Part shown: piece by piece, positions 54,276 to 62,686 of the stretch | Layout: every line of letters starts with the position of its first letter | Numbering within the stretch: the stretch's first letter is position 1 | Source: Pseudofrankia sp. DC12 | Lineage (GTDB): Bacteria > Actinomycetota > Actinomycetes > Frankiales > Frankiaceae | DNA: 64,000 nucleotides | Assembly: GCF_000966285.1 (NCBI RefSeq) | Contig: NZ_KQ031391.1 | Location: 2,515,208 to 2,579,207, forward strand | Direction of reading: 5' to 3' | Notes under the pieces: generated by a model | The model's database searches: none | Told to the model about the DNA's origin: nothing | Seen by the model: only the letters and a program-made list of their open reading frames with translations | Translations under genes and position numbers: made by a program

Positions 54276-54537
54276 ACCCGAGGGCCCCACGCGCGACTGC
54301 GGCCACGGACACCCGCCCGGTGGCCTGGCCGTGTCCGCGACGAGGGCCGAGCGCCGCTGGCTGAGGACAGGTCATATCCCCCGGCACCGCGCCGTCCCCG
54401 GCCGGGTTCGCAACCCACCGAGTCCGCCGAGGTCCCGAGGCCGCCACCACCCGCCCCCCGCGGGGCATCCACCTGCACGCGACCGCGGCCACCACCTGTT
54501 CTCCCCGCGCGTCCGTCAACCTCGGAAAGGAACATCC

Positions 54538-55037
54538 GTGCCCCAGCACGACGGCCACACCAACCCGGCTGTCCCACCGCCCCGCACGCCCGGCCAGACC
54601 GCGGGGACGCCGCCCCGCCCGGTGGAGATCGAGGTCGCAGGCGGCTGCTGGCGCCTGGACACCCTCGCCGACAAGGCAGGCGACGAGGTCTACGCGGCCG
54701 AGCTGATCGCCAGCCCGAGCCCCCACCAGCCGTCGCGGCGACTGTGGAACACCACCCAGCCCGACCCGGCGTCACTCGAGGAAGCATTGGGCTGGGCGAT
54801 CCCCCACGGCGCCCTCAACGTCCTCGTAGATCGATCCCCCTCCGGCCCCGCGCCCGACAAGACCACCCGCGAGCACCCCACCCTCCCCGACGACGCGATC
54901 CACTCCCCCGCCTACCGGCCCACCCGCACCAGCACCGTCCGCCGCACCGGAGCCCCCACCACCAGCTACGGCCGGCTCCTCCACACCGACAACCAAGCCA
55001 CCCGCCGACGCTGGACCGACGGACCGATCCAGATCGA
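54538..55037 (+). pseudogene. 5' part of large paralogue A4, split by the TniA-like transposon
   Basis: GTG at 54538 with AAAGGA upstream. Encodes the N-terminal module of the family: VEIEVAGGCWRLDTLADKAG, LEEALGWAIPHGALNVL, YGRLLHTDNQATRRRW and GPIQID, then the transposon begins at 55038. The frame continues at 58436 (LFGGETASTVAAY). Joining over one copy of the 5-base duplication ATCGA gives RWTDGPIQIDLFGG, colinear with RWRNGSVQMDLYRA in A3. Intact length would be about 606 aa. The N-terminal fragment alone would stop 7 codons into the transposon. Confidence 0.9.
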
Positions 55038-55067
55038 TGTTAGGCGCCGCGCTGGATGTCCATGATG

Positions 55068-55088
55068 GCGTCGTTGACGGTGGGCATG
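55068..55088 (+). repeat. Inner repeat near the left end of the TniA-like transposon
   Basis: GCGTCGTT, three bases, GGTGGGCA, then TG; found inverted at 58404-58424 with 17 of 21 positions equal. Such inner repeats are usual transposase-binding sites in Tn7/Tn5053-class elements. The left copy lies 30 bases and the right copy 6 bases from the terminus. Confidence 0.6.
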
Positions 55089-55101
55089 ATCTTGGATGAG
55101 G

Positions 55102-55134
55102 AAGGCCCCGTCGGCGGGGTGCCGGCGGGGCCTT
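55102..55134 (-). terminator. Hairpin terminator candidate after the transposon ATPase gene
   Basis: AAGGCCCCG (55102-55110) pairs with CGGGGCCTT (55126-55134): a perfect 9-base stem with an inner GGC/GCC pairing in the 15-base loop. It lies about 49 bases beyond the stop of the ATPase gene, in the right place to end the transposon operon. No T-tract. Confidence 0.5.
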
Positions 55135-55182
55135 GGTGCTCGGGTTGTCGTCGTGGTGCTCAGCTTGTCGCCGCCTTTGTGA

Positions 55183-55998
55183 TCATTCGGTGGTGACCTC
55201 GGTGATGGCGGTGCGGGCGGCGGCGTGGTCGACGATGGTCTTGTTCTGGGCGTAGGTGGCGATGAGGGCTTGGATGGCGAGGTTGTTGACGGCGCGGGGC
55301 AGGCCGCGGGCGGTGGTGTGGATGAGGTCGATGGCGTCGTCGGAGAACAGGGTGTCGGAGCGGCCGGCGAAGCGGACGTGGTGGGTGATGTAGGCGCGGG
55401 TCTCGTCGGGGTCGAGGCCGGGCATGGTGTAGCGCAGGGTGATGCGCTGGTCGAGGGCGGCCATGTCGCCGAGTTTGAGGCGGCGCCGCAGGGTGGGCTG
55501 GCCGATCAGGAGGCAGGTCAGGGGGCTTGCGGAGTCCATGTCGGCGTTGGTGATCATGCGGACGGCCTCGAGTTGGGTGGTGTCGAGGAGGTGGGCCTCG
55601 TCGATGATCAGGATGACGTGGCGGCCGCGTTCGGTGGTTTCGGCGGCGAGGGCGTCGGCGGTCTGGGGGACGAGGGTGGCGTGGTGGAAGCGGGGGGTGA
55701 CGCCGAGGGCGGTGACGATGGCGTTGTGGATGCCGCGGACGCCGACGGCGGGGTTGGGCAGGTAGACGACGGTGTTCCGCGACGGGTCGAGGGTGGCGGT
55801 GGCGGCGCGGGTGGCGGCGGTCTTGCCGGCGCCGACCTCGCCGGTGAGTACGCCGAGGCCGTGGGTGTGGATGAGCCAGCCGATACGGGCGACGGCCTCG
55901 TTGTGGGCGCGGTGGCGGTGCAGCGCGGAGATGGGTAGGTCGCGGCCGAAGGGCATGCGGGTGAAGCCGTAGTGGGCCTGCATCCGGTCGATGCTCAC
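55183..55998 (-). CDS. ExeA/TniB-type AAA+ ATPase of the transposon (271 aa)
   Basis: Target-selection ATPase like TniB or TnsC: Walker A GEVGAGKTAATRAA (about 50-63), Walker B HVILIIDEAHLLDTTQLEAV (about 127-146), a sensor region CLLIGQPTLRRRLKL and ARGLPRAVNNLAIQALIAT at the C-terminus. The GTG at 55998 overlaps the stop of the small gene (GTGA). In related elements the ATPase binds target DNA and activates the transposase. Typical length for ExeA-like members (about 270 aa). Confidence 0.9.
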   Translation of the reverse strand: MSIDRMQAHYGFTRMPFGRDLPISALHRHRAHNEAVARIGWLIHTHGLGVLTGEVGAGKTAATRAATATLDPSRNTVVYLPNPAVGVRGIHNAIVTALGVTPRFHHATLVPQTADALAAETTERGRHVILIIDEAHLLDTTQLEAVRMITNADMDSASPLTCLLIGQPTLRRRLKLGDMAALDQRITLRYTMPGLDPDETRAYITHHVRFAGRSDTLFSDDAIDLIHTTARGLPRAVNNLAIQALIATYAQNKTIVDHAAARTAITEVTTE

Positions 55999-56216
55999 CG
56001 GCTGGGTCCTTCCTGGTCGGGGTTTGGGTCCTCGATGCACTGGTCGATGAGGGTGGTGGCGAGGCGTTCGACGGCGAGGGCGGTGGTCAGGACGGTTTCG
56101 GCGATGAGGAGCTGGTCGTCGGTGTGGTAGGGGTCGGCGAGGGTGGCGGCGGCGTGGGCGAGGTCGGCGGCGCGGTGCGCGAGGGCGAGGGCGTCGTCGA
56201 GGTGGGCGCCGGTCAC
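55995..56216 (-). CDS. Small helical protein of the transposon (73 aa)
   Basis: GTG at 56216 overlaps the transposase stop and its own stop overlaps the ATPase start (both GTGA), so it is a real coupled gene rather than a gap. Sequence is helical, with alternating A/L/D: DDALALAHRAADLAHAAATL and ETVLTTALAVERLATTLIDQ. No family recognised. It may be an adaptor between transposase and ATPase. Confidence 0.72.
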   Translation of the reverse strand: MTGAHLDDALALAHRAADLAHAAATLADPYHTDDQLLIAETVLTTALAVERLATTLIDQCIEDPNPDQEGPSR

Positions 56217-57577
56217 GGGGTGTCCTGGCCGGTGGGGGCGGTGGCCGCCGCGTAGCTGATGGTCGCGGCGGCGAGCTCGGTGTCGTGGGCGGCGGTGAGC
56301 AGGTCGACGTAGTCGATGCCGGTCGCCGCCGGTGGTGGGGTGGGCGGGGTCTCGGGGCGGGCTTTCGGGTGCGCGTGGCGGCCGATCACGGCGGGGATCG
56401 CGACCCCGGCGGGGCGGCCCTGCCAGCGGATCTCGACGTGTGACAGGTCGAACGGGTCGTAGACGGCGGCGACGGTGCGCCCGACGAGGTGCGGTTCGAC
56501 CTGGTAGGTGTTGCCGTGCAGGGAGATCGTCGCGGTCTTGCGGACCTTGCGGTGTTCCTCCCACTTGAACGCCTCGGCCAGGGCGGCGTCGCTGGGATGG
56601 GTGAACGGGCCGCCGGCCTCGAAGCGGGCCAGCGGCGCCATCTGTGTTTCGGAATGCACCCGGCGGTGATAGACCGTCTCCACCCAGGCGGTGAACGCGT
56701 TGTTCAACGCCGACAGGTCACCGAACACATGGGTGCCGACCGGGGCGATCTCGACGAGGAACTCGCCCCGAACAGTCTCGAAGAAACGTTCGATTTTCCC
56801 CCGGCCCTCGGGCCGGCCCGGGGTGGAATGTATGAGTCTGATCCCGAGGACTGCGCAGGCCCGGCGCAGCGCCGCGTCCACGAACGCCGAGCCGTTATCC
56901 ACGTAGACAGCGGCGGGAACACCGCGCGAGGCCAGCGCCCACCGCAACGCTACCGCGAGACGGACGGAGTCCTCGGCATAGCCGAACCGGTAGCCCACCA
57001 GCGCCCTGGAACGGTCGTCAATGAAAGCGAAAAGGTAGGTCTTGCGGCCGGCGACCGGCGGCCCGTGCAACGCATCCCCGATCCACAGGTCGTTGGGACG
57101 ATCGGCCTCGAACCGGCCGAACGCCGCCGGCGCCGTCCCGTCGGGCCGGGTATTGAGCTCCAGGGCTTCGAAATGCCGCTGCAGCGTGCGGTCCGACGGC
57201 GCCCACCCCGAACTCGCGCGCAGTAGCCGCCCGACCTGCGCCGCGGTGCGCGCCGGGTTCTCCCGCTTGAGCGCGGCGGCCAACGCCAACACCTCGGCCG
57301 GGGTGCGCGCCTCCACCCGCCTGGGCGCGGGCACCAGCGCGTCGAACCCCCCGACCCGCCACGCCCGGATCCACCGGTCAAGCGTCTTGCGCGACACCCG
57401 CACCGGCGTCCCGTCCGGCCCGGCATGCTCCCCAGCCGCCAACTGGCGCACCAGCCGGCCCCGCGCCCGCGCCGAGAGCCCCGGGTCCGCCGCCTCCCGC
57501 ACCAGCCCGTAGCGGAACAGGCCCACCGCACGCGCCCGCTCCGCCCGCCGCGCCATCTCGGCGTCCGACACCGACAT
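56213..57577 (-). CDS. DDE transposase, TniA/Mu-like (454 aa)
   Basis: N-terminal helix-turn-helix region (VSRKTLDRWIRAWRVGGFDA), then an rve integrase core with catalytic acids DLWIGDALHG (Asp about 167), VYVDNGSAF (Asp about 228) and PEGRGKIERFFETVR (Glu about 262), and a Mu-transposase-like C-terminal beta domain (HGNTYQVEPHLVGRTV). The ATG at 57577 has GGAGG 10 bases upstream. Second gene of the transposon operon. It cuts at TGT...ACA ends and makes the 5-base duplication seen at the borders. Confidence 0.93.
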   Translation of the reverse strand: MSVSDAEMARRAERARAVGLFRYGLVREAADPGLSARARGRLVRQLAAGEHAGPDGTPVRVSRKTLDRWIRAWRVGGFDALVPAPRRVEARTPAEVLALAAALKRENPARTAAQVGRLLRASSGWAPSDRTLQRHFEALELNTRPDGTAPAAFGRFEADRPNDLWIGDALHGPPVAGRKTYLFAFIDDRSRALVGYRFGYAEDSVRLAVALRWALASRGVPAAVYVDNGSAFVDAALRRACAVLGIRLIHSTPGRPEGRGKIERFFETVRGEFLVEIAPVGTHVFGDLSALNNAFTAWVETVYHRRVHSETQMAPLARFEAGGPFTHPSDAALAEAFKWEEHRKVRKTATISLHGNTYQVEPHLVGRTVAAVYDPFDLSHVEIRWQGRPAGVAIPAVIGRHAHPKARPETPPTPPPAATGIDYVDLLTAAHDTELAAATISYAAATAPTGQDTP

Positions 57578-57629
57578 CCACCACCTCCACAAGACGGTTG
57601 ACAGCAACATCAACAGCCTTGCGGAACGA

Positions 57630-58235
57630 TCACCAGGTGGGCAGACGCGGACCCGTGTTGATCGACTCGGGGGCGAACGCAGGCAGAAGCAGACCGCCGG
57701 CCGTCACGAACGACACCAACTCCCAGGCCGACAACGTGGGCACCGCCCAGCGGCCCGCCGCCGCGTCGCGTACCGCGACGACCAGCGCCACCAGACCCGC
57801 GAACAGCCCACCGCCGATCTCCAGGACCCGGGGGTCGACGGCCACCGCCCGCAGCCGCACCGCCAGCGCCGCCCGCAGCCGCGGCGCCCGCCCGGTCAGC
57901 CGGCCAAGCCAGCCCCGCACTGTCGAGGGCGCCCGGCCAACCGCCGCCGCGACCCGGCGCACCCCCATCCCCCCGGCCGCGAGCCCGACCGCCTCACCGA
58001 TCACCGCCACCGCGTCCGCCCGCCGCGCCAGGCACGACACCGGCAGCAGCACATGCGTCACCAGACAGCCCGAACACCGCCCCCGCCGCGGCCGGATCTC
58101 CCCGTCGATCCCCCGCACCCGGCGCACCCGCGCCCACCCCCAGCCAGCCAGACCACTCCCGCACCCCGGACAGGTCAAGCCACCCACCGCCAACCGCCGT
58201 TCGACCTCGACCAGATCCACGTCTACGGTGAACAC
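57630..58235 (-). CDS. DUF6431-like zinc-ribbon/HTH protein of the transposon (201 aa)
   Basis: Two Cys pairs (C22, C25 in TCPGCGSGL; C54, C57 in RCSGCL) form a zinc ribbon, followed by a helix-turn-helix GMGVRRVAAAVGRAPSTVRG (about 88-107) and a hydrophobic helical C-terminus (LEIGGGLFAGLVALVVAV). Resembles DUF6431 proteins beside actinobacterial DDE transposases. First gene of the transposon operon; GTG start at 58235. Likely DNA-binding accessory or regulator, possibly for target choice; not shown. Confidence 0.75.
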   Translation of the reverse strand: MFTVDVDLVEVERRLAVGGLTCPGCGSGLAGWGWARVRRVRGIDGEIRPRRGRCSGCLVTHVLLPVSCLARRADAVAVIGEAVGLAAGGMGVRRVAAAVGRAPSTVRGWLGRLTGRAPRLRAALAVRLRAVAVDPRVLEIGGGLFAGLVALVVAVRDAAAGRWAVPTLSAWELVSFVTAGGLLLPAFAPESINTGPRLPTW

Positions 58236-58435
58236 CAGCGCCTCCGCGCGCCTCGCACGGCCCTCCCCGAACCGGCCAAGGTGATCAGGGGAGGGCCGTC
58301 GCCATTTCCGACGTGCTCACCCTGTCGTCGCGCACCAACAAGAAACCCACCACAAGATCACAGTTGGCACATGCCCACGCACGATGGCGCCGACCCGCCT
58401 CGCCGTGCCCACCTAGAACGACGCGTGACAATCGA

Positions 58436-59756
58436 CCTGTTCGGCGGCGAAACCGCGTCGACCGTCGCCGCCTACTTCCGCGTCAGCGACACCTCCGCCG
58501 GCCCGACACCGGCGTTGATGTTCTCCGGCCTGATGATCGGCCTACCCGACCTGGCGGCGCTGACCAGCGACGACGCGATCCGCAACGTCGTCGCCGGTGT
58601 CTTCATCCGCGCCCGCAGGGACAACACCCTCACCGCTCGGCAGCACACGTTCTGGACCGATCACGTCGAACGCCTCACCGAGACCATGTTCCGCCCGCGA
58701 GAACGCCCCTACGCCCCCGGCACACGGATCGCCGTCCACCACGGAGACCCGCGCCAGACCACCACCGGACGGATCCTCGCCGTAGCCGACGAGCCCACCG
58801 GTCCGGCCTACCTGTGGCGCCCCGACCTCGCAGACCTCCCCGGCCACCCCTGGTTCACCCACCCCACCTGGGCACTACGCACCCCTGCCCACCACGTCAC
58901 TCCCACCCTCGCCGGCCCTGACACCAACATCAACCCCGACGAACCCCTCATGACCACCGGCGCGCTCGTCGCCACCATCGACGACCCCCGATTCACCGTC
59001 GGCACCGTCCTGCGCGCCTTCCACGACGACGAACACCACCTCACCTACGAGATCCAGCCCCACGACGGCGCCCTACCCCCGCAACGCATCCCCCTCGACG
59101 ACGTCACCCCGCTCCGCGGCACCGCCTGGCCTACCGTCGAGGCCCTCCTCGAAGCCCGCGCCCTCGCGAACCTCTCCCCACAACCCGGCGAAATCCTCGC
59201 CACGACTCGCGAAATGTCCTTCGTCATCGACACACCCCTCGGCGCCGGCGTCACCTTCCCCAGTTCCGCCCGCTATCTCCGCCCCTCTCTCACCGTCACC
59301 GACACCACACCCATCCTCATCTCCGAAAACGCCACCCCACCCGCCGAAACCCCACCCGCCGCGAGCAGCACCACCCAGACACCGCGACTGCGTTACACCG
59401 GCGACACGATCCACATCGACGACCCCGTCCACGGCCACCTCGAAGTCGCCGCCGCGGCATTCCACACCGCCATGCGCCAGCACCACGACACCCTCGCCAC
59501 GGCCCTCGCCTGCCGCCCGTGGCTCGCCACGATCCCCGACCAGCCCAAGCACGTCACCGCCGCTCTCACTGCGATCCACGCCCCCCACGACCTCGCCGCC
59601 CTCGACACGGCCTTCACGCGGCACACGCCCGGCCGCCCGACCAGCTCCTCACCGCCCAACCCGCCCGGCCCAGACATCACCACCCCGCCCCAAACCCCAA
59701 CTGAAGACCCGACCGCACCCCCGCCCGACGGTCCGACCTTCGACACAGGCCCATGA
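58436..59756 (+). pseudogene. 3' part of large paralogue A4, split by the TniA-like transposon
   Basis: 440 codons resuming the family sequence at LFGGETASTVAAY and running through FSGLMIGLPDLAALTSDDAI, RPYAPGTRIAVHHGDPRQTT, YLWRPDLADLPGHPW, DDPRFTVGTVLRAF, YEIQPHDGALPPQRIP, GTAWPTVEALLEARALANL and IDDPVHGHLEVAAAAFHTAM to a TGA at 59754-59756. No frameshift within. An open frame reaches back into the transposon, so a chimeric protein could start inside the element (ATG near 58370), but there is no ribosome site. Directly follows the duplicate ATCGA at 58431-58435. Confidence 0.9.
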
Positions 59757-60028
59757 CCGGCCAGCGACCCCGAACCTGACCTGCGGCGCCACAGGGCAGA
59801 GGCAGTACCCGGCCGGCACAACCCGATCCATCCATACATCTCAGACAGCGATGAACGAACGAATGCTCGGGCGAGGTGGGTCATCGCCGGCCCCAACGGG
59901 CGAGAGACAGGCCCGAGAGAGCCGGTGATCGGCAGGCCGTCTGGGCCGGGGCAGCGGAACCGTCACGAGCCCGGATCGACTTGCGAGAACGCGCCGCACG
60001 AGGCCGGTGCCGCGGCGACCATTGCCGT

Positions 60029-60682
60029 ATGCAACCAGACGACCGCGTCCTGCTCATCGACGTGGAGAACGTCGTCGGCTCCGTACGACCGCGCCCCGAT
60101 CTCGTACGCCACCGCGTCGCGCGACTTCTAGAGGCCGCCGGCCCTGTCCACCACAGCGTCGCCTGCTAGGCCCGCCAACAACCCGCCCCCGACGCTCTCA
60201 TGTCCCTTCTCGCCGAGCTCGGCGTCGCGCCCTGGCCCGTACCGGCCAAACCCGACGCCGCCGACGACGCCCTGCTCCAGCACGCCCGCTACATCCACGA
60301 ACGCGGCGGGCGGACCTTCACCGTTGCCTCCGCCGACCGCCAGTTCGCGGACCTGGCCAAGCTCGGCGACCTGGAAGTCATCGCCTGGGAGAACCAGCCG
60401 GTGGCACGCGCCTTGGAAAAGGCCGCGACCCGAGTACGACGCCTGCCGTACCCAACCACCGGCGCACCCACCGAGCCTGCCCCCACAGCGCCGCGGGAAC
60501 CCACCCCCACGCATGGCACCACAGCGACCTCCCCGGCCCGCCCGGAGGCCAGGCCAACAGTGTCCTCCGCATTTCCCGGACCGATGTCCGCGCTTCTCGC
60601 CGGCCTCGGGATCGGAGTCGGCCAACGCCTCGCAACCGCAATACTCGACCGTCACCACCTGCCGCGCTCGCCTCCTCCATGA
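60029..60682 (+). pseudogene. NYN/PIN-like ribonuclease gene with an in-frame amber stop
   Basis: Frame from ATG 60029 to 60682 is broken only by TAG at 60167-60169. The protein would have RVLLIDVENVVGSVRPRPDL (first acid), KPDAADDALLQHARYIH (second) and TVASADRQFADLAKLGDLEV (third), the three acid blocks of NYN/PIN-type RNases. A Pro/Thr-rich linker and a short hydrophobic end (MSALLAGLGIGVGQRL) follow. The codon before TAG (VAC) and after (ARQQPAPDALMSLL) stay in register, so a single base change explains the stop. An ATG at 60200 could produce a truncated form lacking the first acid. It sits just upstream of the secretion genes. Confidence 0.72.
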
Positions 60683-60875
60683 CCCCGCGATTCCGGCGAC
60701 AGATGGGGACGAGCGGCCCTCTCATGATTGTGCGACGGCCGGCAACCGGGGGTGCTGCCGCGTCGGCGAACGGGTGCGCCCCTCGGCGGTGAAAGCTTTT
60801 CGGCAATGGCTTCCGGTTGGAGGGTCGAAATTCGCACTGCGGAAGTAGAGACCTTTCTACGTCCGGAGGTACGCG

Positions 60876-61301
60876 ATGGCTCCCAAAAGATGGTGGCAGC
60901 GGGTCGGGGTGTGGTGGCGTCGGGCCCGTCGCCTGGCCGCGGCGGCGGGCGCGGCATTGCTGCTGATGGTCGGCGGTTCGGATTCGCCCGCGCGGGCCGC
61001 GGTGTCCCCGTCTCCGGCAAGTCCGGTGCCAGGAGGTGGGGTGCCGGGGATCGTGGTGCATCCAGGCTGGCAGGACATGCCAGGGCAGGACAAGATCCAG
61101 ACGTTGCTGGATGTGGCGTCGCAGGTCGGCTTGGCGTGCTGCATCGGATCGGTCGTCATCGGTGGGGCAGCGCTCGGGGTGGGCCGGGCCACCGGCGCCG
61201 GGCAGGCCTCAGGCCGGGGCCTGGCGATGGTCCTGGGCGGTGGCGGTGGGGCGGTGCTGATTCTGCTGGCGCCGTCGCTGATCGGCTGGCTCAGCCGATG
61301 A
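60876..61301 (+). CDS. VirB2/pilin-like small membrane protein of the type IV secretion locus (141 aa)
   Basis: N-terminal signal-like sequence: basic RRARRLAAAAGAALLLMVGG followed by ARAAVS, a plausible signal peptidase site. After a short exposed segment (HPGWQDMPGQDKIQTLLDV) two transmembrane stretches follow, GLACCIGSVVIGGAALGVG and GLAMVLGGGGGAVLILLA. Size and topology match pilin-like or TrbC-like components that precede TrbL genes in actinobacterial elements. ATG at 60876 with GGAGGT upstream. The stop overlaps the next gene (ATGA). Confidence 0.78.
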   Translation: MAPKRWWQRVGVWWRRARRLAAAAGAALLLMVGGSDSPARAAVSPSPASPVPGGGVPGIVVHPGWQDMPGQDKIQTLLDVASQVGLACCIGSVVIGGAALGVGRATGAGQASGRGLAMVLGGGGGAVLILLAPSLIGWLSR

Positions 61302-61525
61302 GCACCCTGCGAGACCGGCCATCCCTACCAGGCGGAGGCGGTTGGCGGTCGCGGCTGGCCAGCTGGGCCGCGGCCGCCGTGCTGCTCGTCGCGGTAGGCC
61401 TGTGCGCGGTGATGGTCTGGCGGCTGGTCCGCCCGGTGCCGGATCGGGTGTGCCCGCCGGGGCCGGCGGTAGTGCGTTCGGTGCCACCGCCGGTCCTGGT
61501 CCTCACCGTGGGTGGGGTGAGTTGA
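61298..61525 (+). CDS. Small single-pass membrane protein of the type IV secretion locus (75 aa)
   Basis: ATG at 61298 overlaps the pilin-like gene stop. One transmembrane helix, ASWAAAAVLLVAVGLCAVMV, after a basic-polar N-terminus, then a short Pro/Val-rich tail probably outside the cell. Its stop is directly followed by the ATG of the TrbL-like gene. Small membrane proteins of this kind commonly lie between pilin and TrbL genes; no named family. Confidence 0.72.
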   Translation: MSTLRDRPSLPGGGGWRSRLASWAAAAVLLVAVGLCAVMVWRLVRPVPDRVCPPGPAVVRSVPPPVLVLTVGGVS

Positions 61526-62686
61526 ATGCCGAATCCGCTGCATCTGCTCGACCTGCCGTCCGACGGGGCCAAGACGCTGGTGTCGGCGCTGGTCGCCGTG
61601 TTTGTGAAGTCTTTCGGCGACCGGTTGCATGATCTGCTGGGCGCGGTGTTCACCGGGTCGACGCGGCCGCCGGTGACCGCGGCGAGCTTCGTCGCGGGCG
61701 ACGGGGCCTATCACACGGTCGCGATGTTCTCCACGGTCCTGCTGGTCGGGACGTTGGTGGTCGGAGTGATCCAGGGGGTGGTGTCGGGCGAGCCGGGGCA
61801 GGCGTTCGCCCGGCTCGGCCGCCAGGTGCCGGTCGCGGTCCTCGCGATCGGCGGGTTCCCGTGGCTGGTCGACCAGATGCTGACCCTCGCCGACGTGCTG
61901 TCGAACGCGGTTCTGCCGGCCTCCCAGGGCACCCAGCTTGCCGATGCGATGGCGACGCCGCCGACACTCGACGTCGCGGGACTGATGCTGACCCTGGTCG
62001 CGTTCGGCGCCGGAGTGTTGGTCGCGATGGAACTCGTCGTCCGTGACGGGCTCGTGCTCGTCGTCGTCGCGCTCGCGCCGCTGAGCTTCGCCGGATCCGT
62101 GATGCCGGCGGCGCGGGCGGCGGCGGGCGAGGCCGTCAAGCTCGCGGCGGCCGTGGTGCTCTCCAAACCGGCGATCTACGTCGCGTTGCGGATCGGGATC
62201 GACCAGCTTCACGACCACCAACCAGGCGATCTCGTCGCGACCGACTGGGGCCGCTACCTGACCGGGTTGACGGTGCTGGTCGTGGCCGGGTTCATGCCGT
62301 TCGTCGTGTGGCGCCTCATGCCGCTCGTCGAGGCGTACGCGCTCGCACAGGGAGTGACGCGGGCGCCGTTCCGGGCGGCGCAGCAGTCTGCCCAGCTCGC
62401 GTACTACAGCCGTTTCCTGACCGGCGGCGGACGCGGCGGTCTGCCCGGCGGCGGACGCCGTAGTGGGCAACAAGCCGGCCAGCCGGCGGGCCAGGGCGCC
62501 GCGCCCACGGGTCTCGGCCTCCCACGCCGCCTGCCGCCGCCACCCGCGGCCCGGCCAGCACAGGGCCGACGTCCCGATCCCGAATCCGCCGCCCCGCCAG
62601 CGTCTGAGCGCCCACGGACAGACAGGCAGCGGCCGCGCCGCCCCGGCGACCCAGGCGGCGCCGCCAGCCGGAGGCGCAACAGATGA
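61526..62686 (+). CDS. TrbL/VirB6-like integral membrane protein (386 aa)
   Basis: Polytopic protein with about six hydrophobic stretches (VAMFSTVLLVGTLVVGVIQG, PVAVLAIGGFPWLVDQML, LMLTLVAFGAGVLVAMELVV, GLVLVVVALAPLSFAGSV, AAVVLSKPAIYVALRIGI, LTGLTVLVVAGFMPFVVW) and a charged Pro/Gly/Arg-rich cytoplasmic tail (from about 310). Matches TrbL/VirB6-type subunits that form the inner membrane channel of type IV secretion. ATG immediately after the previous stop; its own stop overlaps the next start (ATGA). Confidence 0.88.
   Translation: MPNPLHLLDLPSDGAKTLVSALVAVFVKSFGDRLHDLLGAVFTGSTRPPVTAASFVAGDGAYHTVAMFSTVLLVGTLVVGVIQGVVSGEPGQAFARLGRQVPVAVLAIGGFPWLVDQMLTLADVLSNAVLPASQGTQLADAMATPPTLDVAGLMLTLVAFGAGVLVAMELVVRDGLVLVVVALAPLSFAGSVMPAARAAAGEAVKLAAAVVLSKPAIYVALRIGIDQLHDHQPGDLVATDWGRYLTGLTVLVVAGFMPFVVWRLMPLVEAYALAQGVTRAPFRAAQQSAQLAYYSRFLTGGGRGGLPGGGRRSGQQAGQPAGQGAAPTGLGLPRRLPPPPAARPAQGRRPDPESAAPPASERPRTDRQRPRRPGDPGGAASRRRNR

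Larger units (their letters stand above)
55038..58430 (-). mobile_element. TniA/TniB-like DDE transposon (3393 bp) inside paralogue A4
   Basis: Ends are TGTTAG on the left and, read inward, TGTCAC on the right, i.e. TGT...ACA termini like Tn5053/Tn7-class elements. A 5-base direct repeat ATCGA flanks it (55033-55037 and 58431-58435). Four minus-strand genes fill it: a zinc/HTH protein, a DDE transposase, a small helical protein and an ExeA/TniB-type ATPase. An inverted 21-base motif, GCGTCGTT...GGTGGGCA, lies at 55068-55088 and 58404-58424 (17 of 21 matching). Its precise footprint splits one gene, showing insertion after the paralogue family expanded. Confidence 0.92.

Noticed and set aside
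58053-58430. N-terminal extension of the paralogue fragment into the transposon
   Set aside because: This stretch is antisense to the DUF6431-like gene or belongs to the transposon end, has no family similarity and no ribosome site. The true N-terminus of the gene is at 54538.
60167-60169. Recoded amber codon (pyrrolysine-like) in the NYN gene
   Set aside because: No sign of recoding machinery in the window and the position is not catalytic; a point mutation is simpler.
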